Part shown: piece after piece, positions 1-8,472 of the stretch
Layout: each line of letters starts with the position of its first letter
Numbering within the stretch: the stretch's first letter is position 1
Assembly: GCA_964405735.1 (NCBI GenBank)
Contig: CAYOPD010000095.1
Location: 1 to 15,843 of the forward strand
DNA: 15,843 nt
Source: JADJLQ01 sp964405735
GTDB taxonomy: Bacteria; Bacteroidota; Bacteroidia; Chitinophagales; Saprospiraceae
Reading direction: 5' to 3'
Translations under genes and position numbers: made by a program
Notes under the pieces: model-generated
Database searches by the model: none
What the model was told of the DNA's origin: nothing
The model's input: only the letters and a program-made list of their open reading frames with translations

Positions 1-985
1 CGGTGGTTTCATCGTGTACACTTTCATCGGCTCCGATCCTCACCCCGGTGTCTGATATGTCCTCCGAATTATTTTCATTAAGCGGTTCTTCGATAAAAAG
101 AATCTGGGAGAAGGCACCGATCTTTTTGGCATGGTCCAGATAACGTTGAAGGGTTTCCTTTTTCTCGTAACGGGCGTTGGCATCCAGGGTATAGATCAAT
201 TTACCATCGGACGTGTGATCTGTACGAAAATTCTTTAACGCCTGATGGATCTGGCTGAGCCTGGCCATATCCTTCTCCAGCATTTCGGACTGGGTGCCGG
301 GCTGGCCGGTTTTGATCTTAATGATAAAATAACCTTCCTTTACCGCCTTCACCAGATCCTCCAGCGGCATGCCATAAGACACCTGGAACATAAATGCCAC
401 CTTTTTATTTTTATACGAAAGAGCCGGTTTATAGGCTGAAGGCAGCATATCGTAAAAGTTTTCCCGACCGGTTTCCGCGGCGTACAACAACCAGGCCGCA
501 TTATCCACGCTGACCATGGCATTCATCAGGAAATTCTCATTGAGGTCCTTTTTACCGGTCATTCTTTTAGCCTCCTCGTAAAGCCCGGGATGAATTTTGT
601 CCAATAAGTTGACCGGGTCGGAAAATGGTGTTTCTTTCACCTGTTGCAGGGCCTTTTCCGTCAACGCATACATGAGCGCATTGCCTCCTGCTTCCGAATA
701 GCGGACAAACAGATCGGCATCGCCATACAATACGCTTTGCGTAGCCAGGCCTATGCCACTGAATTTTTCCGATTGAAGCTTTACGGCCGTTTGCCAGAGT
801 TCCGTGAGGAATCCCCCTTTAAAACCGAATGGACGCAGTAATTTTTCCCGCTCAAAATTGGATTGGGTATGAATGACTTTCACCATAGGAGCCGTTTGAT
901 ATTCATTAAAAACGGAAGTCATTTCAGACAGGGGGGTTAACCCGGTGAGTATCGCAGCATTTTTAACAAAGCTTCTTCTGTCCAT
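1..985 (-). CDS. Tat-exported enolase-superfamily (MR/MLE-like) enzyme, 3' part cut by window edge
   Basis: The reading frame is open from an ATG at 985 to the left edge, giving 328 residues without the C-terminus. The N-terminus MDRRSFVKNAAILTG is a twin-arginine signal, so the protein should cross the inner membrane folded. The second half has the landmarks of the enolase superfamily barrel: KIK at residues 223-225 (general base lysine region), TLDAN at 266-270 (first metal-ligand Asp), FIEEP at 297-301 (second acidic ligand) and GADES at 318-322 (third ligand region). These enzymes abstract a proton alpha to a carboxylate, as in epimerases, racemases, sugar-acid dehydratases and cycloisomerases. 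The exact reaction cannot be told because the last catalytic strands lie outside the window. The gene is last of four on this strand, 22 bp after the ceramidase-like gene. The family call is firm; substrate unknown. Confidence 0.88.
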   Translation of the reverse strand, partial: MDRRSFVKNAAILTGLTPLSEMTSVFNEYQTAPMVKVIHTQSNFEREKLLRPFGFKGGFLTELWQTAVKLQSEKFSGIGLATQSVLYGDADLFVRYSEAGGNALMYALTEKALQQVKETPFSDPVNLLDKIHPGLYEEAKRMTGKKDLNENFLMNAMVSVDNAAWLLYAAETGRENFYDMLPSAYKPALSYKNKKVAFMFQVSYGMPLEDLVKAVKEGYFIIKIKTGQPGTQSEMLEKDMARLSQIHQALKNFRTDHTSDGKLIYTLDANARYEKKETLQRYLDHAKKIGAFSQILFIEEPLNENNSEDISDTGVRIGADESVHDETT

Positions 986-1007
986 ATTCCGTGAGCCGAG
1001 GCCCGGT

Positions 1008-2393
1008 TTATTTCAATACTTTTCGGATAGCACGCAATAATACTTTCTCCACGCTGGGGGCCACTCCCGACACGATACCGCTGGTTTCATAACCACCCTG
1101 GGTATATGAAATTTTTGTACCAATATATCCAGGGCCATATTCTTCATAAGCGGCTGTACAGACCTGCTCGCGGGGTTTCATTTCCTGGGCGGCAAGCTGG
1201 TATTCCACAAAAAGTTCGCCAGGCATGTTCAGGAGATTGATCGTGCCAAATTTAATAACCGATACGTTCACTCTGACACCTGCTTTTGACCGCTGGTACC
1301 AGGCCAGTTTTTCAGCAGCAACAAATTTCTGCGGAGGAGTATTCTTTTCATTCGTGATCCTAGCCCTCAGGTCAGTCTCTACGATATTCCTGCCCAGGGG
1401 GAGTTTCACTTTTTTATTCCTCCATTTCAGCATTTCAGCCGATACCGGCATTTTCTCCGTACTGTTCCATGCCTCGGCCATCCCTCTCTCCACCCTTGCC
1501 GCAAGTACGGGTCTCCTGGCTTTGGATCCGTCATTGTATTTACCGGCGGCTATATTCCCGCTTGCACCGTTAAAATGGATATGCGGGATGCCATTCATTC
1601 TCGCCTGCCGGGCCTCCCGGGCTATGCCTACAAATTCACAAGTGACATCCCCTTCACCATAATAGCTTTGGGGATGAGTGGTATAATAGGTTAATACCGC
1701 CAAAGTGTTATCGCCGTTCCAGAAACTCACCGATTTCAACCAGGGATCGATCAATCCTTCCGGTGCCTGGATGGCGGCCGAATCCACCGATTTGCTGAAG
1801 CGTATAATGGCCACTTTACCGTCCGGGCCCAATATCCTGCGATTGGAAGCCACGCTGTCCACTTTGGCCTGACCGAAGCCAATATGCGTAAAGGGCTGGC
1901 TGTTCCGCATGGCTTCTTTTAAGGCCAAACCGGTATTTTGAATTACTTTATTTAAAAATGCATTATCAAAATGTTTCCCTCCCAGGCCGTATTCGGTCAA
2001 AATGCGTTCGATGGTGAAATCGCATCGCACTCCATCGTGCTGATGCAGGGCGTGGATGGAAACCCGGTCTGGTGTGGTATTGGCCGCGCGCGCAAGTTGT
2101 TCCGAGAATACCTCCAGTCCTTCGTTGGATATCCCTATCCAGTCCACCGCGCACAAAACGATGGGTTGCTGATCTGAAAGGATTACGACTCCTTTCGCGC
2201 TTAATGGCTCCGTGACTGAGCGCGCGATGGCATAGGCTACCGGGCTGCCGATCGGAGGCGTGGCGTCTGTATGGAAAATTCCAATCCTTAATTCCTGGGC
2301 GTTTGATGAAAAAAACAGAACAGATAAAAACAACAGTCCGGTCCAGTTTCTGGGACCTGCTTTAAAAATCCCGCGACTAAAATAAATTTTCAT
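1008..2393 (-). CDS. Neutral/alkaline ceramidase-like secreted hydrolase
   Basis: The protein resembles the N-terminal domain of neutral/alkaline non-lysosomal ceramidases, zinc amidases that split ceramide into sphingosine and fatty acid. Counted from the ATG at 2393, a signal peptide spans about residues 1-32 (hydrophobic stretch GLLFLSVLFF, likely cleavage after SNA). HALHQHDG at 114-121 and TTHPQ at 238-242 supply candidate zinc histidines, and FNGASGN at 274-280 lies where the family has its glycine/asparagine-rich active-site loop. At about 461 residues it is shorter than typical ceramidases of roughly 650-700, so the C-terminal domain seems absent and the substrate may not be ceramide. 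Upstream in-frame ATGs exist at 2426 and 2450. The one at 2426 overlaps the HiPIP stop as ATGA, which would allow translational coupling but would lengthen the n-region of the signal. I prefer 2393 for the signal peptide. Confidence 0.82.
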   Translation of the reverse strand: MKIYFSRGIFKAGPRNWTGLLFLSVLFFSSNAQELRIGIFHTDATPPIGSPVAYAIARSVTEPLSAKGVVILSDQQPIVLCAVDWIGISNEGLEVFSEQLARAANTTPDRVSIHALHQHDGVRCDFTIERILTEYGLGGKHFDNAFLNKVIQNTGLALKEAMRNSQPFTHIGFGQAKVDSVASNRRILGPDGKVAIIRFSKSVDSAAIQAPEGLIDPWLKSVSFWNGDNTLAVLTYYTTHPQSYYGEGDVTCEFVGIAREARQARMNGIPHIHFNGASGNIAAGKYNDGSKARRPVLAARVERGMAEAWNSTEKMPVSAEMLKWRNKKVKLPLGRNIVETDLRARITNEKNTPPQKFVAAEKLAWYQRSKAGVRVNVSVIKFGTINLLNMPGELFVEYQLAAQEMKPREQVCTAAYEEYGPGYIGTKISYTQGGYETSGIVSGVAPSVEKVLLRAIRKVLK

Positions 2394-2422
2394 GATTTTA
2401 ACTTGACCGTTCCTTCCAACCA

Positions 2423-2830
2423 TCATACCTGTGGCACCCAATAGGTGCAATTTCCGTTGTCTGTAACCGGGCCTTTAAACAACTGGCAACTTCCACAACC
2501 CGATCCTCCGGCCGCAGGCAGATACAAATTACAATTCCTGCATTGTTTTTCCTCCACGGTCGAAACAGGTACATAACCCATTGCTGCCCGGATTTTCAAG
2601 TCTGCTTCCGATACTCCTGAATAATCAGTGCAGGGGTCGCCGGCATGATTTGAGGTGGCCCCTGAAGGTGCTTCGGCCTTTTCCTCTGCCGGCGCCTTTT
2701 TTCCGGCATCATCCGGTGACTTTTTTTCATTTGAAGCGCATCCGCTGACCAGGCTTACCGCTCCACCCAGGATCAGGCCGTGGAAAATCCACTTCCGCAA
2801 AAAAAGCCTTCGGGAAAAAAAATGACTCAT
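2423..2830 (-). CDS. High-potential iron-sulfur protein (HiPIP), Tat-exported lipoprotein
   Basis: A 135-residue protein with a textbook twin-arginine motif, SRRLFLRK at residues 6-13, followed by a hydrophobic stretch and a lipobox ending LVSGC (Cys31). It should therefore be exported folded and lipid-anchored. Residues about 35-65 are a low-complexity Ala/Glu/Lys linker. The C-terminal domain carries Cys97-x2-Cys100, then GSCQLFKG with Cys115, then GNCTYW with Cys128. This is the spacing and surrounding sequence of HiPIP, which binds one [4Fe-4S] cluster and carries single electrons in the periplasm. Cys67 and Cys112 are extra. The HiPIP of Rhodothermus marinus, a relative of Bacteroidota, passes electrons to a terminal oxidase. 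Here the gene lies 25 bp after the PVC-type dehydrogenase-like gene and its stop overlaps a possible start of the ceramidase-like gene, so it may be the electron acceptor for this operon. Confidence 0.88.
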   Translation of the reverse strand: MSHFFSRRLFLRKWIFHGLILGGAVSLVSGCASNEKKSPDDAGKKAPAEEKAEAPSGATSNHAGDPCTDYSGVSEADLKIRAAMGYVPVSTVEEKQCRNCNLYLPAAGGSGCGSCQLFKGPVTDNGNCTYWVPQV

Positions 2831-2855
2831 TTTGAATATTCGGTTTAATATTATT

Positions 2856-5009
2856 TTATAGGGTATCCCTCAGAGCCTTTTTTAATTGATCAATGGCAAA
2901 CCTAAGCTCTTCCGTTTCTCCCATTTTCAGGCTTTGCACTGCTTTAAATATCCCGGGGTCCGGTTTTTCCTTAATCCTTTGGCTTATAAACCCTTTTGTA
3001 AGTCCGGCAATTGCGGATAGTTGCAAACCCTTATTCATCAGGTCCGAAGCAGACAACAGGGTGATCAATTTCATGACCTCTTCTTTCTGCCTGCGGGCTC
3101 CCGTTATAAATGCAAAATCAGCCATAAAGGCTACGCTATCTTCATTCTGAGTCCTGAGCCATTCGCTTTTTGTAAGCAGCATATTCAGAAAGGGCATAGA
3201 GGATCCCGGTAAAGAACTTAATACGGCAGATCTGAACAGGGGTTCCGATCCATATTCCTCCAGCACCTTGATCAAAACGGGCATAGACTGCACGGGAGGA
3301 AATTCCCCAATGCTTAAGGCGGCCTGGAAAGCCACCTGTATGGATGTATCTGAAATAAGCATATTCAATGGATCAAACAAAGAAGGGAAACGCTCAGCAA
3401 GCATGCAGGCCTGTTTTCTTATACCCCAGGACTGGTCTTTAAGGGCCTGGCTCACCAGATCGGCATTCAGTTGTTTAAGGCCATCCAGCGCATATAAAGC
3501 ATGCAGCCTTGCCCGCGGATCGGCATGGGTGGCAAACATATTTTTCAGTGACGGAACTACAGATCGGTCTTGTCTTTCAAGCAGTATTCTTTGTGCCTGC
3601 AGCCGCCACCATTGATTTGGATGAGCAAGGTATTGGACGAGTTCTTCAGAACTGTTCTTCCTCAGATTAAATTCAGGCATTTTACGGCCAGGGGTTTTGT
3701 CCGACACGATACGGTAAATGCGTCCATATTTATCTCCGGCCGAGAAATCCATATCCGCCAAAAGATCAGGAGGAATAGAAAGGGGTGTTTCAATATGTTG
3801 CAAATACATATCCATCAGGTAAAGGTTACCGTCTGGTCCCAGCCATAAGTTAACCGGCCTGAACCAGGGATCATCGGACGTGATAAATTCCTTGTCCTTT
3901 TCCAGCGGGCTACGCTGGGCTACAAAAACAGGTTTGTCGCTCCTGGGAGAAATGATATCCCGGTGAACCAGGTTGCCTGCCACCTCACCTGTAAATATGG
4001 ACCCATAATAAGATCCGGGATAGGCGTCGCCTCCGTAGTATGTTCCTCCGGATGCGCCGGTAAAATGGTCTTCAGCCCATTCCTTTCTGTCCAGTTTTAA
4101 AGAATCGAAATTTCGCTGGCGCCGGTTACTGCGTTCCAGTCTCCAATACGGAGGGGGAGTGAGCTGGAACATTTCCAGATCATGATCCGAAATATTTACA
4201 TCAACCTTTTCAACAGGCATAAACTTATGCCGGTAAAGATATTTTCCTTTGATTGAAGGCTGTTGAATATGCCAGGTATTCTGGGTATAAAACCGGTTGC
4301 CCCAGTCATCCATCGCCATACCAAACTGTCCGGTCCCCGTTTCTTTCTCAAACAAAACCGTATCTAAACGGAAACGAAAATCACCGCCGTTGATCGTCAC
4401 TGCCGGCAAAGCCGGATGCCCGGGTGCCGTAATCATCCCTGCCTGGCCGTTATTGTTTGCATAAATCCAGTTGTCCACGCCAAAACGGAAACTGGTAATA
4501 TGGGCCTCTGAATTATCGTCAAAAAATCCTGTAAACAACACTTCTTTTATATCCGCTACAAAATCCCCGGTGGTATCTTTCATAAAAAAGATATCCGGGG
4601 CGGCAGCAACGATGAGCCCGCCTTTCCAGGGCAACATGCTGGTTGCGCTGGGCAGTTTTTTTGCAAATACGATGGCGGTATCCACCCGGCCATCCTTGTT
4701 GATATCCTGCAATACCTTGATTAGGCCTTTAGCAGTCCCGGGTTCGGGCATATAAGGATAATCCCCCATTTCTATTACATAAATGACTCCCTGGTCATCC
4801 ATAGCCATATCTACAGGCGACATGACCTGAGGCTCTGCCGCAAAAAGCTCCAGCCTGAAACCGTCGGCTATTTTAAAATGCTGCATGGCTTCTTCCGTGG
4901 TAAGCGGATCTGAATACCGTTTATTCTCCTTTTGTGCACATAAACTCAGTAAGAACAAGAAGATACCTGCAAGGATAACCTGAATGGTCGGGGCAGCCGG
5001 TTTATTCAT
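2856..5009 (-). CDS. PVC-type membrane-bound dehydrogenase-like beta-propeller protein with HEAT repeats, no heme site
   Basis: A 717-residue exported protein. An N-terminal hydrophobic segment (about residues 8-23) ends LLSLC, a poor lipobox because of Leu at -1, so either a lipoprotein or ordinary signal peptide is possible. Residues about 42-430 match the beta-propeller family annotated as putative membrane-bound dehydrogenase, common in Planctomycetes, Verrucomicrobia and Bacteroidota: FRLELFAAEP, SPVDMAMDDQG, a calcium-loop-like DINKDGRVD at 102-110, FRFGVDNWIYANN and GPDGNLYLMDMY. Residues about 440-640 are helical HEAT-like repeats. Many relatives end in a cytochrome c domain with CxxCH; none is present here, the only cysteines being near the signal peptide and inside a HEAT repeat. 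Electrons, if it is an oxidoreductase, would need another carrier, for which the HiPIP encoded next is an obvious candidate. First gene of the operon. Substrate unknown. Confidence 0.82.
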   Translation of the reverse strand: MNKPAAPTIQVILAGIFLFLLSLCAQKENKRYSDPLTTEEAMQHFKIADGFRLELFAAEPQVMSPVDMAMDDQGVIYVIEMGDYPYMPEPGTAKGLIKVLQDINKDGRVDTAIVFAKKLPSATSMLPWKGGLIVAAAPDIFFMKDTTGDFVADIKEVLFTGFFDDNSEAHITSFRFGVDNWIYANNNGQAGMITAPGHPALPAVTINGGDFRFRLDTVLFEKETGTGQFGMAMDDWGNRFYTQNTWHIQQPSIKGKYLYRHKFMPVEKVDVNISDHDLEMFQLTPPPYWRLERSNRRQRNFDSLKLDRKEWAEDHFTGASGGTYYGGDAYPGSYYGSIFTGEVAGNLVHRDIISPRSDKPVFVAQRSPLEKDKEFITSDDPWFRPVNLWLGPDGNLYLMDMYLQHIETPLSIPPDLLADMDFSAGDKYGRIYRIVSDKTPGRKMPEFNLRKNSSEELVQYLAHPNQWWRLQAQRILLERQDRSVVPSLKNMFATHADPRARLHALYALDGLKQLNADLVSQALKDQSWGIRKQACMLAERFPSLFDPLNMLISDTSIQVAFQAALSIGEFPPVQSMPVLIKVLEEYGSEPLFRSAVLSSLPGSSMPFLNMLLTKSEWLRTQNEDSVAFMADFAFITGARRQKEEVMKLITLLSASDLMNKGLQLSAIAGLTKGFISQRIKEKPDPGIFKAVQSLKMGETEELRFAIDQLKKALRDTL

Positions 5010-5083
5010 TGGTTAAGCTTATATACGATTGAATCACGGCTTTCGTAAAAGTTGGTCAGGAATGTGGTTTTGACTGAAGCCAT
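5006..5083 (-). CDS. Possible 25-aa leader ORF overlapping the PVC-type gene start
   Basis: An ATG at 5083 opens a 25-codon frame encoding MASVKTTFLTNFYESR followed by nine more residues. Its TGA sits inside the ATGA at the start of the PVC-type gene, the geometry of translational coupling. An in-frame TAA lies four codons upstream, so it is not the tail of a longer gene. The peptide is polar and matches nothing I recognise. It may be a coupling leader or simply chance; there is no independent evidence that it is translated. Confidence 0.25.
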   Translation of the reverse strand: MASVKTTFLTNFYESRDSIVYKLNQ

Positions 5084-5087
5084 AGAG

Positions 5088-5117
5088 TAAAATTAGAAAA
5101 AGAAAGGTCAATGCCAA
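5088..5117 (-). promoter_or_regulatory. Candidate Bacteroidota-type promoter for the PVC/HiPIP/ceramidase/enolase operon
   Basis: On the minus strand TTG at 5117-5115 is followed after 19 bases by TAATTTTA at 5095-5088, one mismatch from the Bacteroidota -7 element TAnnTTTG with -33 TTG at normal spacing. Transcription would start near 5082, next to the 25-codon ORF and about 73 bases before the PVC-type gene. The elements are short and AT-rich, so chance is possible. Confidence 0.3.
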
Positions 5118-5142
5118 TCCTGTTTATAAAACAATAGCTTCG

Positions 5143-7314
5143 TTAGGAGGCTTTACCAGGCGGATCAGCCATAACCATTTGAAAGTAACGGCCTCCCGAT
5201 TTCATCAAATCGTCATGCGTACCCTTTTCCGCCACTTTGCCTTCATGTAGGATTACAATTTCATCGCAATGCCGGATGGTTTGGATACGATGAGCAATGA
5301 TGATGATTGTTTTGTCCCGGTCTTTAAACCAATCCAGCGTTTCCCGGACTTTGGATTCTGCGACGGGGTCAAGGGCGGAAGTGGCCTCATCCAGGATCAG
5401 GATTTCCGGATTGCGGTAAAGCGCCCTCGCAATGGAAATGCGCTGGCGCTGGCCTCCGCTGAGATTGACCCCTTGTTCATTAATCCTGGAGTGGTATCCT
5501 CCCGGAAGCTGTTCAATAAAATCATGAATGCCCAATCGGTGGCATAATTCCGTTATTTTCAGGATGTCCGGATAAAAATCGCCAAGGGCAATATTTTCTG
5601 CAACAGAACCGGTAAAAAGGCATATTTCCTGGGGAACGACAGCCACCCGTTTTCGGAGGCTGGCATTTGATATCTGGCTCAGTTCAAAAAGACCAATGTA
5701 TATTTTTCCATGATTCAGGGGATAGAGGTTTTGCAATAAAGAGAGCATAGTGGATTTACCGCATCCGCTTTCACCGGCAATTGCGGTACAAGATCCCCTC
5801 CGAATGACCAGGTTAAGGTCTCTGAATACTTCTGTGCGTGTTCCATAACGAAAAAAGACCTGGTTAAAATGGATATCCGCCAGGAGGTGCGGAGTCAGGG
5901 TAATCAGGGCTTCCTCCTTTTGTTCGGTTTCCAGATCAATGATTTCAAATAACCGGTCTGCAGCAACCAGGGCATCCTGGACGGACCGATTGGCGCCAAT
6001 CAGCGATGCAGCCGGGCCTGTAAAGTAAACGATCAGGGAATAAAACGAAAGCAATTCCCCCGGGGACATCTCCCGCTGAATTACAAAATAAGACCCTGCC
6101 CAAAGAATAAAAATGGTAAATATCCGGTTGCTCCATTCGGCGCCTGCAGACAGAGCAAGCCCAAATGTCCCTGACCTGAACATCGAAAACAAAAGTGCGT
6201 TGAATTTCTGCCCGGTTTTTTCAATGACTTGTGCCTCGATTCCGAACCGTTTAATGGTGCCTGCGGCATTCAGGCTTTCCACCCATTGGGCCTCAAGGTC
6301 TGCCGATTCCTCCATGATCCGCCTGACCCATTTTTTATTGATCCAGTTGCTCACCACATAAAGCATTAAATAAACCGGGAGGATGAAAAGCAAAACGAGG
6401 GCCAGTTTCCAGTAATAAATAAACATTACGGCCATCGAAAATCCAATGATCAGGCTATTGACGATCAAACCCAAGGCCACTTCATTAATAAAACTTCGGA
6501 TCTTGACGGCATCATTGACCCGGCTTATGATTTCTCCCACCCGCATGGTGTCAAAAAACCGCTGAGGCAACTGGAAAAGGTGTTTATAATAGCCCAGGAT
6601 CAGCCGTTGGTCAATCTGTTGTCCGGCTTTCATGGAAAACCAGTTTTTCAAATAACCAAAAGCCAGTTGGAAGGCAAGCAGAAAGATCATGATTACGCTC
6701 AGCAGGTTGAGCAGCCGGGTATTCCCATCCACCAAAACAAAGTCGACTATTTTCTGGACATAGATCGAGGTGGACAAGCCCAAAAGGGTGTAAATAAGTG
6801 CGCCGATTAAAGCCAGGCTCACCAGGCCGGATTCCGGACCAATCAACTGCCAGAATCTCAGGCTGTGCGAGGTCTTCAGATTGCCTTTTCTAAACCGGAG
6901 GGACGGTGAAATCAGTACGGCGACGCCCGTCCATTCATTAATAAAGTCCGAAACTTTCTTTTTGATCAGCTGGCCGGTACCGGGGTCCATCAGAGTCACC
7001 GTTTTAGCATCCATTTTATACAAAACACAAAAATGGTGAAGGGATTCCCGCACTACCAAGTGAACAATTACCGGCAAGGGTATAGTTAACAGAGCCTCTA
7101 AAGGCCCTTTAACCCCCCGAGCATCAAATCCCAGATACTCAGCAGCTTCGATCATGCCCAGGATATTTGTCCCCTGTTTGTCTGTACCTGCTTTTTGCCT
7201 GATACGAGCAATCGGCATTTTCAAATTATAAAATGCGGACACAGAGGCAAGACAGGCTGCACCGCAATCGGTGATATCCCTTTGCCTTATCTTCACCCTG
7301 GAAGGAATGCTCAT
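5143..7314 (-). CDS. Peptidase-containing ABC transporter (C39 peptidase + transmembrane + ATPase)
   Basis: A 723-residue exporter of the bacteriocin-processing type, which cuts double-glycine leaders on the cytoplasmic side and exports the mature peptide. The C39 peptidase occupies about residues 1-138: Gln11 (oxyanion), Cys17 in DCGAAC, His94 in HHFCVLY and Asp110 in DPG form an intact active site. Six hydrophobic segments lie between about 160 and 440. The nucleotide-binding domain has Walker A GESGCGKST at 514-522, signature LSGGQRQR at 618-625, Walker B ILILDE at 638-643 and a later IIAHR switch. Length is normal for the family and no key residue is missing. It lies 19 bp after the HlyD-like gene and downstream of two small genes whose products carry double-glycine leaders, which are its likely substrates. 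The next gene downstream, on the same strand, is 133 bp away and functionally unrelated. Confidence 0.95.
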   Translation of the reverse strand: MSIPSRVKIRQRDITDCGAACLASVSAFYNLKMPIARIRQKAGTDKQGTNILGMIEAAEYLGFDARGVKGPLEALLTIPLPVIVHLVVRESLHHFCVLYKMDAKTVTLMDPGTGQLIKKKVSDFINEWTGVAVLISPSLRFRKGNLKTSHSLRFWQLIGPESGLVSLALIGALIYTLLGLSTSIYVQKIVDFVLVDGNTRLLNLLSVIMIFLLAFQLAFGYLKNWFSMKAGQQIDQRLILGYYKHLFQLPQRFFDTMRVGEIISRVNDAVKIRSFINEVALGLIVNSLIIGFSMAVMFIYYWKLALVLLFILPVYLMLYVVSNWINKKWVRRIMEESADLEAQWVESLNAAGTIKRFGIEAQVIEKTGQKFNALLFSMFRSGTFGLALSAGAEWSNRIFTIFILWAGSYFVIQREMSPGELLSFYSLIVYFTGPAASLIGANRSVQDALVAADRLFEIIDLETEQKEEALITLTPHLLADIHFNQVFFRYGTRTEVFRDLNLVIRRGSCTAIAGESGCGKSTMLSLLQNLYPLNHGKIYIGLFELSQISNASLRKRVAVVPQEICLFTGSVAENIALGDFYPDILKITELCHRLGIHDFIEQLPGGYHSRINEQGVNLSGGQRQRISIARALYRNPEILILDEATSALDPVAESKVRETLDWFKDRDKTIIIIAHRIQTIRHCDEIVILHEGKVAEKGTHDDLMKSGGRYFQMVMADPPGKAS

Positions 7315-7333
7315 TTTCAGTAATCCGATGGAG

Positions 7334-8443
7334 CTATCTGACCCGTGCTTGAGATTGGTTCCCCGATTGTGGGTTCAGCCAGTCGTCCAGGTTGTCCCAG
7401 AGTAATTGCCAAAGTTTACGTTCAGCCAGGGTAAACCGCGCCTGTACCGTCATTCCCTTTTTCAGAATCCCGATATAACCGTTTTTAAGCAATAATTGAG
7501 GCTGGAGTATGGAACATCGCAATTTATAAGAAGGCCTTCCGTCCATCATTGTAAAATCATCGTCAATACTCAATACTTTTCCTTCAAGCCATCCAAAATA
7601 TTTAGAATCAAAAGCATCTACCTGGAACCGGCAATTTTGTTCAATTTTAACAAAGCCAATCTTATCTGCACCAGCGTAACATTCAACGATCAGGATTGCA
7701 TCCGGGGAAACGCTGCCAAGGGCCTGGCCGCTCTGTACTGCGGATCCCCTATAGATTGACCGGATGCCCTGGACCACTCCTTTAACCGGGGCCCTTAGCA
7801 AAAACCATTCTTCGTTGGCTTTATATAATTTAATCTGGGATTCAACCGTCTTCAGTCTCAGCCTGAGATCCATCAATTCCTGGTGCCAGTTGATCATCTG
7901 TTCTTTTTTATTCGTTTCAGAGGCAAGTCGATGATGTTCAAACTCCAGTTCTTTATCTGAAAATTCTTTTGACGGGATCACTTTGTTTTTAAAAAGTTCC
8001 CTGGTCACCTTAAAGTCGTTCTCCGCTTTGATCGCTAAAACATCCAGTTCTCTCATCCTGAGTTTTACTCTTGATAGCTGTTCTCTCAATACGGGACTGA
8101 CAATTGATTTCATATCTGTTTCATGGGGAGACAGGCTGCACAAGATTTCAAGGTCCCGTATATCGGAAATGCAATGCCTGGATTCATATTCCAATTGACT
8201 CAATTTTTCCTGCCGTTCAAGGTTCTTAATTGAAAGGATGACCTGATCTTTATCTACCAGCTCACCTTCCTTTACATAAAGGGTATCCACAAAGCCCGCT
8301 GCCATACAAACCAGGGCCGCTCGCTCGGAGGAGGGCCTCAGAAGGCCAGGCAACCGAATGCTTACCGGTATGGTAGAAAACCGTATGAAGACCCCCACCA
8401 GTCCAAGGAAAACGAATAGAATGCTGTAAAAAAGAAATTTCAA
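7334..8443 (-). CDS. HlyD-family membrane fusion protein (periplasmic adaptor), TTG start
   Basis: A 369-residue periplasmic adaptor that would link the C39 ABC exporter to an outer-membrane channel. One transmembrane helix lies at about residues 3-21. The first half of a split biotinyl-lipoyl domain follows (GFVDTLYVKEGELVDKDQ at about 51-68), then a long charged coiled coil at about 70-210, and the second lipoyl half (LLRAPVKGVVQGI). The C-terminal part has the usual adaptor beta-barrel character (KKGMTVQARF near residue 330). The start codon is TTG: an in-frame TGA lies two codons upstream and no ATG stands before the membrane helix. This leaves almost no cytoplasmic tail, shorter than in classical HlyD. 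The gene is 19 bp ahead of the ABC exporter. No TolC-type partner gene is in the window, so a channel encoded elsewhere would be needed. Confidence 0.9.
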   Translation of the reverse strand: MKFLFYSILFVFLGLVGVFIRFSTIPVSIRLPGLLRPSSERAALVCMAAGFVDTLYVKEGELVDKDQVILSIKNLERQEKLSQLEYESRHCISDIRDLEILCSLSPHETDMKSIVSPVLREQLSRVKLRMRELDVLAIKAENDFKVTRELFKNKVIPSKEFSDKELEFEHHRLASETNKKEQMINWHQELMDLRLRLKTVESQIKLYKANEEWFLLRAPVKGVVQGIRSIYRGSAVQSGQALGSVSPDAILIVECYAGADKIGFVKIEQNCRFQVDAFDSKYFGWLEGKVLSIDDDFTMMDGRPSYKLRCSILQPQLLLKNGYIGILKKGMTVQARFTLAERKLWQLLWDNLDDWLNPQSGNQSQARVR

Positions 8444-8472
8444 GGGTCAAATTGATTCCATAAATTAAAAGG

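Noticed and set aside
2856..5009. Cytochrome c domain at the end of the PVC-type protein
   Set aside because: No CxxCH is present anywhere in the protein, and the frame ends normally after the HEAT-like region.
5143..7314. ABC exporter considered as a degenerate CLD type lacking peptidase activity
   Set aside because: Cys17, His94 and Asp110 are all present in the normal motifs, so the peptidase looks active.
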